Shown piece after piece: positions 1 to 12,983 of a stretch of 64,000 nucleotides of DNA; positions within the stretch are counted from its first letter, which is position 1; every line of letters starts with the position of its first letter. A program made the translations under genes and the position numbers. The notes under the pieces are model-generated. The model did not search any database. It was not told the origin of the DNA and was given only the letters and a program-made list of their open reading frames with translations. The stretch is from Vanilla planifolia (taxonomy: Eukaryota; Streptophyta; Magnoliopsida; Asparagales; Orchidaceae). The DNA lies in the NCBI GenBank assembly GCA_023846275.1, contig JAIUJO010000188.1:100001-164000 (forward strand). The letters are read 5' to 3'.

Positions 1-1255
1 CATAGGCTTTACTTAATAAAACCTTGACTAAGGCTCCAAATCATTGAGGGAGACATTTAATGGAACTAGCCACTACATGGGTAGAATAGTCATTCTCTCC
101 TATACTCATGTTAGAAGAAAGATTTGCATGTTAGTATGTCTATGGGCCTCTAATAACTTTTTGTTGGCTTTGCCCCACTCAGGCATAGTACATTATGTTT
201 TGGGTCCTGAAAAGAATGCTCTTACTTGAACCCCTCATAAATGATCTGGGTTATTTGGTGGCTCACACCTAAAATTTAGAATCCCATCAATCAGCTTGCT
301 TGCACCTTTCAGGCTTGCTCCACGATTGACTCACAAGTATGACAGACTCCCTAGTCTATGTTTTGAGATGGGTCAGATGGGGAACTGAGGGTGTCTCTGA
401 TGCAAATGATGCCACCATTGCTTGCCTCAATGTGGTTAAAATTTTCATTGACCATGACAATGCTTTTTGCATGAGAGACATTTACTTGAACTCTTATCAT
501 CAAGATCGCTTGAGAAGGACTACTCAAGCCTTGTAACAGACAATCTAGCAACATTTTAGATCTATCAATCTCATACAATTATTTAGCCTTTGATAGAATT
601 GACCACCAAATGTATGTTGAATTCCCAAACTACACGACTCCTTTATAGTGCCTTATGTTCAAGAAAGGTACAAGTTGAATGGGGCACTTACCTTCTCCAA
701 TGCCCTCTTCTAGGGGATTTGATCTTAATCACTCACTAGTGATGCATCTCTAGACTACAAGTTAGACTTTAGGCTGTCTAATTTCATCAATGGGTTGGTC
801 TCATTTCACTCAATATTATCTTGTGTAGCCTCACCTATTTATATGCTTAAATTCAATAGATAGCCACACCAAACATAGTCATAATGCTTTACCATGGAGC
901 ATGTAGTTGGGTTTGGGAGAGGCATTTTCTTATCACATTGCAACATCAATTCCAACTGGCCTATGCCACAACACACGATGGCATACAACTAACTCTTACC
1001 GCATCGATAATTGACGATCATCCAAGCAATGATGCAATGCCATAGCACAAGATGCCATCAATGACCTCCATATGTGAACAGATCGAAACCAGTGATTCCA
1101 AGCTTCTGTAAGGAGTAAAACATCACATTGCACCCAAGCAAGCATGCCCTTACCATACACCTTTAGGTGCAAATTACATTAAAAAAAGGGATGGGTTATA
1201 AGAACCTATAATTCATAACAAAGATCACTATTAGCTGCATTCTTTATTAATGTGA
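1..1255. other. Unclassified non-satellite sequence, left flank
   Basis: This stretch is visibly less AT-rich than the satellite to its right and shows none of the satellite's recurring phrases. Short open frames exist (44-229 and 339-536 on +, 351-578 on -), but none is longer than about 75 codons, none has a recognisable domain, and the last two overlap on opposite strands. It could be decayed transposon or low-copy intergenic DNA. I cannot assign a family. The edge with the satellite is set at about 1255 because the phrase resembling 'ttccaagatactaaggaga' followed by 'aaaatgtctcataa' appears from about 1265 onward. Confidence 0.5.
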
Positions 1256-4200
1256 TAGCCATGGTATTCAATCTTAAGAGTCACTCGTTAACACTTCCTC
1301 AATTATCAAATTAAGTACAAATCAAAATGTCTCATAAGTCTGGCAAGCTTCTTTTAAAATAAAATTTTTGAAAAATATAAAAATATAGATTTAATTGGAT
1401 AGAGCTTGTCTATAAGAGTTTAATGAGGTTTGTTTCATCTCGATCGAACTTTGTTTTGAAATATTGTAAAATACAAAAGTAAAAAAACATAACTAATAAC
1501 TAATTAGTATTTTTATAATAATTAATTTTTTTTTTGTAAAATGTTAAATAATGAAATAAATTGTATGCAAAACTTAAATTCCAAGAAAAATAGGAGATCT
1601 AGTGTGACCTAAAAAGTTTTACAAAATAAAATATTTAGAAATAAAAAAATATTGATTTCATTATATGGAGCTTATTTATGAGTTTAACAAGATTTGTTTT
1701 ATCTCGATCAGACATAGTTTGAAATTATTTCAAATTACAAAATTTTAAAAAATAATTAATAATAAATTATTAAGTTAATATTAAGTAAATATGTATGTTA
1801 TGGCTAAAATGTAATATATTAAAATAATATTATAAAACCAAATAAAATTGTAAAATTTAAAGATATTTGATAAATTGCATGAGAAAGTTACATTTAAAAA
1901 TAATTAGAAGATGAAGTGCAATATTGTTAGACTTGATATCAAGTATGAATTGAAATCTCTTAAAGTGTGCCAAACATTTACGTGGTTAGAGCTTGTTGAG
2001 ATGAGTTTAGTGACTTTTATTTTGCCTAAATCAAAACTTTTTGGTATTACCATGAATTACAAATTAAAAATATAAACTTAAATAATAACAAATTATTATA
2101 TTAATAATAAGCAAATATGTAATAAAATACAAAAGAGATAATTTGAAGCAATATAATATAATCAAATCCACATGATGTGAAAGCAACATGAGAGGAGAAT
2201 TAGAGATTCATTGTAACATAACTTAATAAAAGTAAAATATTTAAAGAAATGAGATAAATTTTATGGGAAAGGTTCATTCCAAGATGCTTAGGAAATGAAG
2301 TTTTAGCTTCATCGATTATGAAATAAGGTATGAATTATGATGCCTCTTAAACAACACAAAAATTACAAAAAATTAAATTTATAAAAATCTATATTTTATT
2401 TAATGGAGATCATAACGACATGTTTAATGATGTTTTTTTCTTCTTGATCTATTGTCTTTTGGAATTACTATGAATTACAAAGGTACATATACATAAATAA
2501 TAATAAATTATTATTCCAATATCAAGGAAATATATATTATAACTTAAATAAGACTAATTAAGGTAAAGTAGCATAATTAAATTAAAGCAATGTAAAGGTC
2601 ACACAAGAGAAGATTTAGAGTTTAATGATAATATAACAAAATAAAAATGTAAAATTTTAAAAATAAGATAAATTATATAAGAGAGTTGCATTCTAAGATA
2701 CTATAAGATTAGGTGTAACACGATTGATTTTTAGATAACAAGTGAAAAAAATATCTTTTAAAGGGTGTTAAAATTATAGAAAATAAAAATATCTTAAAAT
2801 ATAATAATAACTATTTAATTAGTTAGAGCTTATCGAGTTGAGTTTCATGACCTTCTTTCATTTTTATTGAATCTAATGAGGAATTATCCCAACTTGTCAA
2901 ATTAAATAAGCATAAATATTAAAAACATATTATTACTATTAAGTAAATAATAAAGCTCCAATAATATAAATCAAAATAAAGTAAAAGAATCAAAATAAAG
3001 TGATATAAATATCATACGATAGTGGATTTATAATTTTATAGTAATATAACCAAATGAAAGTGAACATTTTGGCGAAGGAAGTAATTATTCAAAAAAAGTA
3101 AAATCTAAGAGACTAAGATGATTGAGTATAACATCCACATTTGTTAAAACTTTTACAAATTGAAATGCCTTTTAAAGCATAGAAGATCGTAGAAAAAATA
3201 TTTTAAGATAAATAAATAAATTTTGGATTAGATAAAACATAACTTGATTGATCAAACAATATTTGTTTCATCTTGATTGGAACGAGTTTTAAATTATTGC
3301 AATTAAATAAAAAAATAAATATAGTAACTAAATTGTTATTTTTATTTAAATAAATAAATATTAAGGTTAGAAAGAGATAAATTGAATTGATTTAATACAT
3401 CCACATTAATGACATGTAAATGCCACATGAGATGAGACTTAAAGTTGTAAGGAAATATAACTAAATTGAAGGAAGTACTTTAAGTAAATGGGATAAATTA
3501 TGTAGGAAAGTTCTATTCAAGAGTAATAAAGAGAATGAGTGTAATATTTCCCATCATCAAATCATGTATGACTTGACTTTCCTATAACGAATGCCATAAT
3601 TGTAGAAAAAAATATTTAAAAATATTAAAATTTATATTATGTTTTACTCATATTAAATTGAAGTAATGTAATATAAAAAAATTTAAAAAATATATTTAAA
3701 AAATATGTATTATACAGAAAAGTCGCATTCAAGATATCAAGGAGGTCTAGTTTAACATCCTCTCCCATCATATTAGTTACAAATTTGAAAGTCATATAAA
3801 ACACGCCAAAATAATAAAAACAATATTTTGAAATATAAAAAATAAAAATTTAATTGGATAGAGCATGTTGAGAAAAGTTTTATGATCTTTGTTTTGTCCT
3901 GAATGGATGGTATTTGGAATTATTGTGAATTATGAAAGTAAATAAGCAATTCAGTAATGAACTATTATTTGAATGTTTAGTAAATACTTATTAAATCTAA
4001 AATAATATAAATTAAAGAAATGTAATATCAACAACTCAAATACATTTAAAGGTCACATGAGAAGAGGTTTATAGTTACATTACAATATATCCAATTCAAA
4101 AAAAAGTTTGAAAGTAAAGAGATAAATTAATTAGAAAAATTGTAATGGAAAATATTAAGACAATTTTGAGTAGCATCCTCAATTATAAAATCAGGTACAA

Positions 4201-6687
4201 CTAGAAAATTTATACAAAATTAAATATTTAGAAATATAAGAAATAATAAATAATTTGATAATACTCATAAAGACTTTTCTAGCAATATTTTTTGTCTTGA
4301 TTAGGCTCATTTGGAATTATTGTGAATTACCAAAGAAAAGCACCATGAATAACAATAAATTATTTTTTAAATAATAAATAAATAAATATTAAAGTAAAAA
4401 TTAGAAAAAAAATTAATTAATATATTATAACCAAATCAAAGTAATATAAAGGTACATGAGAGAGCATTCTTGGATAGCAATATAGCCAAAATAAAGCAAA
4501 ATATTGAAAGAAATGCATTAAATTTTATAGGAAAGTTCACCTCCAAGATGTTAAGAAGGCTGATATTAATGTTCTCAATCATCAAATCAATTAAGAATCA
4601 AAATGTCTCATACATGCTGCAAAAAATAGAAATAATAAAATTATAATATACAAAAGTGAACATTTAACTTGATAAAGCACACCTAGACTGGTCTAACGAT
4701 ATTTTTTTCATCTTGATTAGATGTCATTTTTAATTAATGTGAATTACCAAAGTAAATAAACATAAATAATCATAAAGTAGTATTTTAATATTAAATAAAT
4801 TTATATTATAATTAAAGTTAGACAAATCTCATCAAAAAGTTATAATCCAATGTATTAAAGAGATCAAGGACAATATCCCCAATGATATAATTAAGCATGA
4901 ATCAGAATATATCACAAAGCATGGCAAAACTATTGAAAATAAAATTTAAAAAAAATACAAAAGTAAAGATTAAATTGGATAGAACTTGTCAAGATGTATG
5001 CAATGAAATTTGTTTCGCCTAGATCGAATGTCATTCGGAATTACGAAAACTTTGAGAAGTAAATAAATGTAAATAAAGCTTAATTTTTTTATTTTAATAT
5101 CAATTAGATATATATTAAACTAAAATAACAAAAATTAAAGAAATGTAACTTATCAAAATCGATGTGATGTAGATATCACACATGGTGAGATATAAAGATA
5201 CAATGTAATATAAAAAAATCGAAGTGAAAAATTTGAATAAATAAGATAGATTACACAAGAATATTGCATTGCAAGTTATAAAGATGTTCAAAAGTTACAA
5301 CCTCGATCATCAAACTAGGTTTGAATAAACATTCCTACTAAGGTATGCAAGAAATTTAGAAAATAAAATTAAAAATATATATAAAAATGAATATTTAAAG
5401 GATAGAACTCATTGGGATGATTCCAATGATATTTATTTCATCTTAACCTAACCCTGTTTAAAATTTTTTTGAATTGCCAAAGTAAAATATATAATAATAA
5501 ATCCTTACTTTTTTATTAAGTTAATATATATTAATGTTGAAATGAGATAAGTTGTATAGAAAAGATAAATTTTAAGATAATTTGAAGATTGAGTGCAACA
5601 TCCTCAATGGTCAAATTATGTTTGATTAATTTAAAATATTTATAATTATAAAAATAAATATTTACTTAGATGGAACTCATTAAGATGAGCACAACAACAT
5701 TTGTTTCATCTAAACCAAACTTCATAGTGATTTGCTACAAATTACAAATTTAAAAAAGTATAAATAAAAAAAGAAATATTTAATATAAAGTAAATATTTG
5801 TTGATACCAAATGAAGACTAATTGAAGAAATGTCATACAACCAAATCAAAGCAATATAATGGGCATATAGGGGAAGAACTAAAGTTTTATAATATTATAA
5901 CAAAATCAAAATAAAATTTTGAGATGCTAAGATGATAAAGTTTATCTTCTTTGATCATCAAATCAAGTATGAATCCAAATAACTCATAAAACAATCTAAA
6001 ATAATGGAATTATTTTTTTAAAAAAAATTAAAAATAAATATTTAATTTGATATGCAAGTAGAGATGAGTCAAACATCATTTGTTTAATCTCATTCTAAAC
6101 TTATTTAGAATTTTTAGGATTTCCCAAATAAAATAAGAATAAATAATAAAAAAATTATTTTAAATATATGTTAGAATTAAAATAAGATAAATTGAACAAT
6201 ATAATATTATCCAATAAAAGTGATATTGTTGTCACACGAGAGGACATTGATGTTACCTTAAAATATAACCAACTCAAAGAAAAATAAAAAATAATAAAAA
6301 GCCAAATTATAGTTGGATATTGCATTCCAAGATATAAATAATATTGTGTGTGACATTCATAATTTTGAAATCTAGTACAAATTAAAATATCTCATAAAGC
6401 ATACCAAAACTCTAAAACATAAAATATCAAAAAATTTAAAAATACATATTTATATAGATAGAACTCATTAAGATGAGTCAAATAACTTTTATTATTTTAA
6501 TATTAATTAAATATATATTAAAGTTGAAAGAATATAAATCGATGGATTTTGTTTTAACCAAATCAAAATAATTAAAAGATCGCATGAGAGGTGATTTAGA
6601 CTTGCATGGTAATGTAACAAAATAATTTTAACAAAATATTAAAGAAATGAGTAAAATTGCATAAGAAAGCTAAATCCTAAGAACTCT
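1256..6687 (+). repeat. AT-rich ~0.41-kb satellite, arm 1 (forward)
   Basis: This is a tandem array of degenerate monomers. One landmark, a variant of 'tgtttcatctcgatc', recurs near 1431, 1695, 2017, 2433, 2855, 3264, 3890, 4288, 4706, 5011, 5434, 5700 and 6077. Full units are therefore about 400-420 bp and short units about 260-320 bp. Other landmarks occur in fixed order: 'aaattattattttaatatt', then 'gagataaattgaagcaat', 'cacatgagaggagatttag', a second 'gagataaatt', 'ttccaagatactaaggaga' and 'aaaatgtctcataaagcat'. Units differ from each other at many positions, so the array is old and not recently homogenised. No coding potential is visible. The copia element interrupts the array at 6688. 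The satellite could be pericentromeric or other heterochromatin, but the sequence does not show which. Confidence 0.9.
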
Positions 6688-8366
6688 TAGTATTAACCCC
6701 TAGCCATGGTGATTTAGTTTATGATAAAAAAAACTCTCAATATTTTTAATGAATTTGATTTGGTAAATTTTTAGATTTTAAAAAGTTTATGCATGTATTC
6801 ATGGGAGAATTTAAATAGGAAGACAAGTTAAAGTGTTTCTCATGGAAAGAATGTTGGTGGAAGTAACAAACAAAAAAGAAATAATTTTTGACATTACTTT
6901 TAGGTGATTTAATTTTGTTTTTAGAATGTTGACTTGATTAAAATTAGTTTTTCATGACAAAAATATTAATTAACTTTCATCTCTAATAACCTTGATCACC
7001 ATCTTTGATTATTATTTGAAATGTATATTTTTAAGATATTTGTTTAAAATATTTAAAATATTCATAAGATTTAAATAAGAAAATTTGAAGGACAATAAAA
7101 ATCAAAAACCCTAACTACATAACTACTCGCCTTTCATCGATTCTTACAATGTTGAGGTTGTAAGTTGGGGCATGAATTTTGAAACTATTTGACACATTCA
7201 AATTTGGCTTGGAGTGAGAACTAATCAATCCAAACATAACATAATTCACCTTCTAATTATTGGCAAGCGTGGGTGATGAATTCCTCATGAACTAGGACAT
7301 TGCTAACCTCGAAACTAGCTTGACTCTAGTACATCCCAAAAGGCTTTTATGATGCAAAGCAGCTTTCAAATACACCTTGTAGGACAAAATGAATATTTTT
7401 ATTGCATGAAAAATTTCAAAATTATTGGAGGAACATCAGCCATTTGATCATGCATCTTCATATTTCTTCTACTTGAAAAGTTGAATCCTACCATCGTATT
7501 GCAATTCTAATATAATGGTTTAGATCAAATAAATGTGTCTAAGAAGGGTAGATTAAATTATTTTCATTCTATCATGTTCATTTTGCAATCGAATGACCAT
7601 GGGTTTGGTTTGATCTAATGGCTGTAGTACAATAGCTCTTTTAGCTGTTATTTTGAGTCGTTAGGCATTTTCTAGAAATATTAATTTCCTAAATTAAAAA
7701 TTATAGAAGAAAAATAAAAAATAAGGAAATTGGGCATTTGGTAAGTGCTTTTAGTCGTTAGAAGATGTCGATAATTATCAGAATTATTTAACAAATTTTT
7801 TGATGAAAACTTTCGCAAAATTCAAAAGGGTGATGCTCAGGTTAGATCTTCAAAGCAATTCACTGTTGTTGCTAATCGTCGCCTCCTTATTCTTGTCTTT
7901 CCTTAACGAACTCCAAATTTCTTGATTCATCTTCTAATTAGCTAATCTTTATATTTCTTATTTTATAGCTAATTAAATTAAAATAATTATATCTTTTTAA
8001 ATATTTTTTCAAGCATAAAAATTTCTTTGTATGAATTTTCATTGTCATTTTCTTTCTTCTTTTCCAATATTATTCTTATTGTATGGCTATTGAAGCCAAT
8101 TTTATGTTCTTATTGTCAGTGTTTCGCTAACTTCTCTTTTGAAAAAGGCATATATAGTTTGCTTTTTGGTCTAGTTTTTGTCGCGGGTGGATGTTGGCTC
8201 GATTTTAAATTGAACCTTCTAAAAATTGCTTGTGTACATGTTTAAAGTTTGTACCTTATTTTTTACAATTTTTAAAGCTTTATTTTAAAAAAAAGTGAAT
8301 GCATTTTTAAGAAATTAAAACTTCGAATATTAGCAATTCACTGACTTTCTGTTAAACAATATTTCA
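6688..8366 (+). repeat. 5' LTR of the copia element
   Basis: It aligns along its whole length with 13076-14822. Shared landmarks are 'tattaacccctagccatg' at the left end, 'aataatttttgacatta' about 200 bp in, and 'ttttctttct' followed by 'aagaaattaaaa' near the right end. It ends in CA at 8366, two bases before the primer-binding site. The expected TG start has become TA (6688-6689 against TG at 13076-13077). At about 1.68 kb it is long for a copia LTR. The short open frame at 8027-8245 lies inside it and has no counterpart in the other LTR, so I do not call it a gene. Promoter and polyadenylation signals cannot be placed with confidence. Confidence 0.9.
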
Positions 8367-8368
8367 AT

Positions 8369-8385
8369 TGGTATTAGAGAGTGGT
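8369..8385 (+). other. Primer-binding site (initiator tRNA-Met type)
   Basis: The sequence 'tggtattagagagtgg' begins two bases after the 5' LTR. It matches the plant retroelement consensus TGGTATCAGAGC, complementary to the 3' end of initiator tRNA-Met, with one T for C change in the first ten bases. This site would prime minus-strand DNA synthesis. Its position confirms the LTR boundary. Confidence 0.85.
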
Positions 8386-8419
8386 TCTTTTTTGTGAGAA
8401 GAAATTGTCTGGGACATTC

Positions 8420-9545
8420 ATGGCTCAAATTAATAATTAAGCTAGACTAGGAGAAGGGGCATCATCCAATAGACCACCACTCTTTTATGGTAATTATTAT
8501 ATTCATTGCAAGAAACTGATGGTGAGTAATTTAAAATCTATTCATATAAAAATATTGGAATTAATGCAAGTTTCTTCTGATTTTCCCACAAACAAAAAAG
8601 TGCAACATAATTTTGTACCTATACCTTTTTATACTTTGAATGTTGTAGAATTTAATCGAATCATAAATTGAGAAACTACTTACAAGATTTGTCATAAATT
8701 AAAAGTAACATTTGAAAGCACTTCTTTAGTTAAGGAAAATAAAATCAACATGATGACATAAGGTTGAGTTATTAAAGATGCTTTCAAATGTGTCCATCAA
8801 GAACATGTTTATTGGATTTACACATATTACTAATGCACTTGGCTACTGGCAAAAGCCAATTTCTATGAATGAATAGGTAAAGAAGATATTATAATCATGC
8901 CAAAAGAGTATAATCCATTGACTATTGCCATAAGGATAATGAAAAAAATTTCTATAATGATATTAAATGATTTGATGGGTGAGCTCATGACTAATGAGCT
9001 AGAAATGAGAAAGGAAAAGAAGAACAAAAAAAGGAACAATTAATAACATTAAAGATGGAGGAAGGAATTACAAATGAGGAATCCATTGATGAGGATGATA
9101 CTGCTTTAATTGTGAAAGGTTTATCAAAAGTTTTAAATGGTGCAAGAAAGTATAGAATGAAGGACAGAGAAAATTATTTTTCATGAATATAGAAAGCTAG
9201 GAAATATTAGAGCAGCATGTCCTATTATATAAGAATGAGTTGAAAAAGAAAAGACTGAATCGAAAAGAAAGAAGGAGAAGAAATCATTGAAGTAGCTTGA
9301 AGTGAATCAAAAGAAACATGCACAAGTGAAGAGAAGGATAATAATGAAGGATTCTTTTGCATGATGGTTGGAGAAGAAGAGGAAGAGATAAATAATTCAA
9401 ATAAAAAATAGCTAAAAAATTACTTTATTTTAGTAAAAAGTATGAAACTTTGATTAAAACAATATATGAAACTAAAAGAGAAACATTCTGAATGTGCTAG
9501 CCTTTATGATGAAATAAAAAATGCCAATGATGACTTGGTACAAAA
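8420..9545 (+). pseudogene. gag: gag (capsid/nucleocapsid) remnant
   Basis: Translation from the ATG at 8420 begins MAQINN, then a stop, then an ARLGEGASSNRPPLFYG stretch that matches the 'RPPLF-G-NY' start of copia capsid proteins. Further on, KEYNPLTIAIRI and DLMGELMTNELEM match the conserved end of the copia gag domain. At 9182-9220 HEYRKLGNIRAAC is a decayed CCHC zinc knuckle. Compared with the usual C-x2-C-x4-H-x4-C, only the last Cys remains; the second Cys is Tyr and the His is Asn, each explainable by one base change. It is followed by a lysine-rich stretch, an acidic run (VGEEEEEINN) and a charged segment (KLKEKHSECASLYDEIKNA) that may be coiled coil. Many stops and frameshifts are present. 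The assembly function is lost. Confidence 0.85.
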
Positions 9546-9810
9546 AACTTGATAAGCATGCTTCCTTAGTTAAACATTTTTTTTATTTTAAATCTTTGCA
9601 CTCCAGTTGTTCATTGTCATAGCAAAATCAATTGGTAGAGATGTTACGCATGTCAGAAGATTTAATATGTATAAGTTTAATGACAATACTAACTTGTCAC
9701 ATTGTTATAATAAACATATAGGTAGTATTTACATTCTTTTGGGTCACACTTCATATACATGAAGAATTTGAAATAATTTTTACTCAAATTATCGAACTTA
9801 TGCATGGGTA
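9546..9810 (+). other. Gag-protease linker of the copia element, no clear domain
   Basis: This stretch lies between the gag tail and the protease. A weak HCYNKHIGSIY string near 9702 could be a second, badly decayed zinc knuckle, as some long plant copia gag-pol proteins have. Too little is left to be sure. No independent gene is visible. Confidence 0.4.
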
Positions 9811-10038
9811 GTGAAGGGAAGTAGTAGTTTAACTACCCTTAAATGTGTTGGATGCAAAATTTATTTGCTTCTTAATCTAAGAATTAATTTTTTAGTGCAT
9901 GTAGATCATTTTTTCCAAGGCAAGGAGGACATCTTTCTCTTGGATAGTGGTTGGTCAACAGACATGATAGAAAACATCAAGTTATTTAGCCAACTAAAGG
10001 CCTACGGTGGAGGAAACGTTTTGCTTGGTTATATTTAA
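9811..10038 (+). pseudogene. pol: pol: aspartic protease remnant
   Basis: A 75-codon open stretch retains the protease active-site region. LDSGWSTDM at residues 44-52 (bases 9940-9966) matches the copia 'LDSGCSRHMTG' motif, with the catalytic Asp in D-S-G kept. FSQLKAYGGGNVLLG follows, corresponding to the family 'F-SLKPY-GG-V-FG' pattern. This enzyme would cleave the gag-pol polyprotein in the virus-like particle. The frame closes at 10038 where the family continues for about 60 more residues, so the domain is broken. The ATG at 9811 is not a real start, because in copia elements protease is part of one polyprotein. Confidence 0.85.
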
Positions 10039-10224
10039 AAAAACTCAATCAAAGGAACTGGTAGTGTTAAAAACCTTTTATTTTGAATTACTTAAGTTTT
10101 ATTTGTCTAAGGATTAAAATATAATTTACTTAACATTAGTCAACTTTGTGATAATGATTTTATCATTTTATTTTATATTATTGCATGAAAAATTTTTCAA
10201 AATAAAAATATAAAAATTAATACA

Positions 10225-11201
10225 CCCAAAAGAAATAATGCTTATTTATTTGATTTAAAAATCATAAATTATTCCTAAATAAATATTTTTGCATCACATG
10301 CTAGTGACACAAATTTATGGCATAGAAGATTTTGTGAAGCTAGCATAAGTACATTAGGAAACATGATTAAAGATAACTTAGTAAGACGATTACCTGAACT
10401 AACTTCATAAATAATTTCATTTGTGAACCTTGTAATTTTGGAAAATCAATAAAAGACGGCATTCTAACCCAAAAGGATTTATCTTGTAAGAGAATTTGGA
10501 ACTTGTACACATAGACGTGTTTGGACAAATACATCCCATGTGCATAGGAGGTATGAAATATGAGTTAGTTGTAGTAGAAGATTATTCCAGGTATACATGG
10601 GTCATTTTGTTAATAAAAAAGAGTGAATCATGTAAACAATTTAAATATTAATAACCAAATTACAAAATAAGTTAGATGAGAACTTAATTGTCATTACAGG
10701 GGATAATTTAAGAGAATTTAAAGATAATGAATCCATTGAGCATTATAATAGTAATAAATTTTTTCATACATTTTTGGTACCTAGAACTCAAGAAAAAAAT
10801 TTTATAATAGAGAAAAGAATAGAACATTATTAGATTTAACTAGAGGTATATTTAATGAGTATGATATACAAAAGTTCTTCTAGACAGAAGTTATGCTTAT
10901 AGCTTATTTTGTTTCCAATAGAATATTTTATTGGCCCATATTGAGCAAATCTCCACATGAATTAATATTTGTAAAGAAACAAAAAAAATATTCATTTACA
11001 TCCATTTGTTATCAATGTTATATTTTAAAAAATGGGAAAAGAGATTTAGGAACATTTGACCCAAAATCAGATGAGGGAGTCTTCTTGGGACATTCATTAA
11101 GTGGTAGAGCTTATAAAGTTTATAATAAAACTATTAATAAAGTCAAAGAATCTATTCATTTAAATTTTGATGAATCAATATTAACAAAAACAATAATATA
11201 G
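10225..11201 (+). pseudogene. pol: pol: integrase remnant, catalytic D,D35E still visible
   Basis: The pre-integrase zinc domain is recognisable: TNLWHRRFCEAS at 10309-10344 holds the His of the HHCC site, and ICEPCNFGK has Cys codons at 10422 and 10431. The core follows with HIDVFG (Asp codon 10514-10516) and DYSRYTWV. The next part, GDNLREFK, has its Asp at 10702-10704. From there the frame is open to a Glu codon at 10810-10812 with exactly 35 residues between, which is the D,D35E signature. One frameshift separates the first two acidic residues. The C-terminal part is an open stretch (10893-11201) with GTFDPKSDEGVFLGHS and ESIHLNFDES, typical of the copia integrase end. Stops and frameshifts elsewhere disable it. 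Confidence 0.9.
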
Positions 11202-12405
11202 ACATGGATGATGAACAAATAGAATTTGAAAAATTAAGTTTAAAAGACTCAAGTGACATAAATGATGGAAAAGAAATAATTGAAGAAACTAAAACTCCTA
11301 AAACTTAAACTTATAATAAAGATCATCCCAAAAATTAAGTAGTTGGTTAAATCATGGATGGTGTTAGAACTAGATCTTCCCATAATAAGTAAACTCTCGT
11401 AGCAAATTTTGAACCAATCTACGGGGAAGATGCCTTCAATAATGATTTTGGGTAATAGCAATGAAGGAAGAAATAAAGTAATTTGAAAGGATATATTGTT
11501 AGAATTCACCCTTAGATGATTAGATAATAGTATAATTGGAGCAAAATTAATATTTAAAAATAAATTCGATGAAATTGGAAATGTAAATAGAAGTTAAGTA
11601 AGTTTAGTTGCAAAAGGTTATAATCAAATTAAAGATATAGATATTGAAGAATCCTTTGCATGTCTAACAAAACTTGAGGCAATGTGAATTTTACTTGTTT
11701 ATGCTTGCTACAAGAATTTCAAACTATATCAAAATGATGTCAAAAGTGGTTTTTAAATGTTTATATAAATCAAGAAGTTTATGTTGAACAACCCAAAGCA
11801 TTTGGATTATATTATAAAAAAGATCATGTATATAAGTCAAATAAAACTTGATATAAACTTAAGCAAGCACATAATGCTTGGTATGATAGACTAATGTAGT
11901 TTTCTAGTTTGAAATTACTTCATAAGAGAAAAAATAGATAACATTTTATTTATAAATAATAATGAAGAATATAAACTTATATCAAATATATATAGATGAC
12001 ATAGTGTTTTGGGCTAATAATGAAGTTTTAAGGAGTTTTGGATCTAATAAAAATGGCATTGAAATGAGCTTAATGGTAGAGTTAATGTCGTGTTTAGGTC
12101 TTCAAGTTAAACAAACTCAAAATGGAACTTTCATATCACAAACTAAATATACTTTAGAATTATTAAAGAAATATGATTTTATGAATGTTGTACTTGGAAA
12201 CACACTTATGGCCACCAACACACAATTAGATAAAGATGAAAAAGGAAAAACAGTAGTCACTAAAATGTATAGAGGTCTAATTGGTTTACTTCTATCAAGT
12301 GGACCTAATATACTTTATTGTGTTTGTGTATGTGCTTTATTTCAAGCATGTACTAAAGAATCTCATTTAATGGTTGTGAAGGACATAATTAGATATATAG
12401 CTTGA
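11202..12405 (+). pseudogene. pol: pol: reverse transcriptase remnant
   Basis: Fragments in order match copia RT. MKEEIK-stop-FER near 11461 is the entry motif. SLVAKGYNQIKDIDIEESFA lies at about 11601-11660. KLYQNDVKS (near 11720-11747) keeps the first catalytic Asp. VYVEQPKAFG follows near 11780. The last 147 codons (11962-12405) are open and contain YIDDIVF at residues 10-16 with both catalytic Asp residues. They then have GLQVKQTQNGTFISQTKY, LELLKKYDF, DKDEKGK, YRGLIG, ALFQACTKESHL and KDIIRYI, all standard copia thumb/connection motifs. Upstream parts carry several stops. The enzyme would copy the element RNA into DNA in the particle. Confidence 0.93.
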
Positions 12406-12925
12406 ACATGTAAATCGTGGCCTTAGTATTTAAAAGATGATCTTTATTTTCAATTTAGAGTATTCTCAGATGTAGATTTTGCCAAAAGTAGTATTGATAT
12501 TAAAGGCACAAGTAGTATATTGCCAAGTTTTAAGAGATTCTATAATTTCATGGATTTTAAGAAGAAAACTCATAGTAAACTATCTACCATATGGTCATAA
12601 TATATAGCTGCAAGTAGTTGTATAGCACAAGTTTCATCAATCAAACAACAACTAGGAGATTATAGTATTACATCTTGACAATTTAATTTTTATTGTGATA
12701 ATAAAAGTGTAATAAGTTTAAGCAAAAATACAACTAATTATTTTAGAGCAAGACATATGGATATCATATATCATTTTGTAAGAGAGCACATTGAACTCAA
12801 CCATGTTTTAATAAACTTTAAGCATACTAATGATGAACTAGCTGACATTGTCACAAAATTCTTAGGTTGAGATCAATTTACAAAACTGAGATTGAGTTTT
12901 GGAGTATTAAATTCAATTAAGTGAT
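12406..12925 (+). pseudogene. pol: pol: RNase H remnant
   Basis: FSDVDFAKSSIDIKGTSS (from 12463) matches the start of copia RNase H, with the catalytic Asp codon at 12469-12471. The conserved 'LSTAEAEYIA' block has become LSTIWS-stop-YIA. The second, catalytic Glu codon is TAA at 12598-12600, one base from GAA, so even this residue is lost. YCDNKSVISLSKN (Asp codon 12697-12699) and ARHMDIIYHFVREHI follow, then ELADIVTKFLG near the end. The domain would remove RNA from the RNA-DNA hybrid during replication. It closes the polyprotein, and about 150 bp remain before the 3' LTR. Confidence 0.9.
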
Positions 12926-12983
12926 AAGAAAGAGGAGGAGAGAATAAATATTGAAATAACTTAAAAATATATGAGTATGAACT

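Noticed and set aside
339..578. Overlapping open frames 339-536 (+) and 351-578 (-)
   Set aside because: They are short, on opposite strands, without a recognisable motif, and next to repeats.
8027..8245. 72-codon open frame with hydrophobic stretches
   Set aside because: It lies inside the 5' LTR and is not kept in the 3' LTR.
10893..11201. 102-codon open frame as an independent gene
   Set aside because: It is the C-terminal part of the copia integrase, and its ATG is internal.
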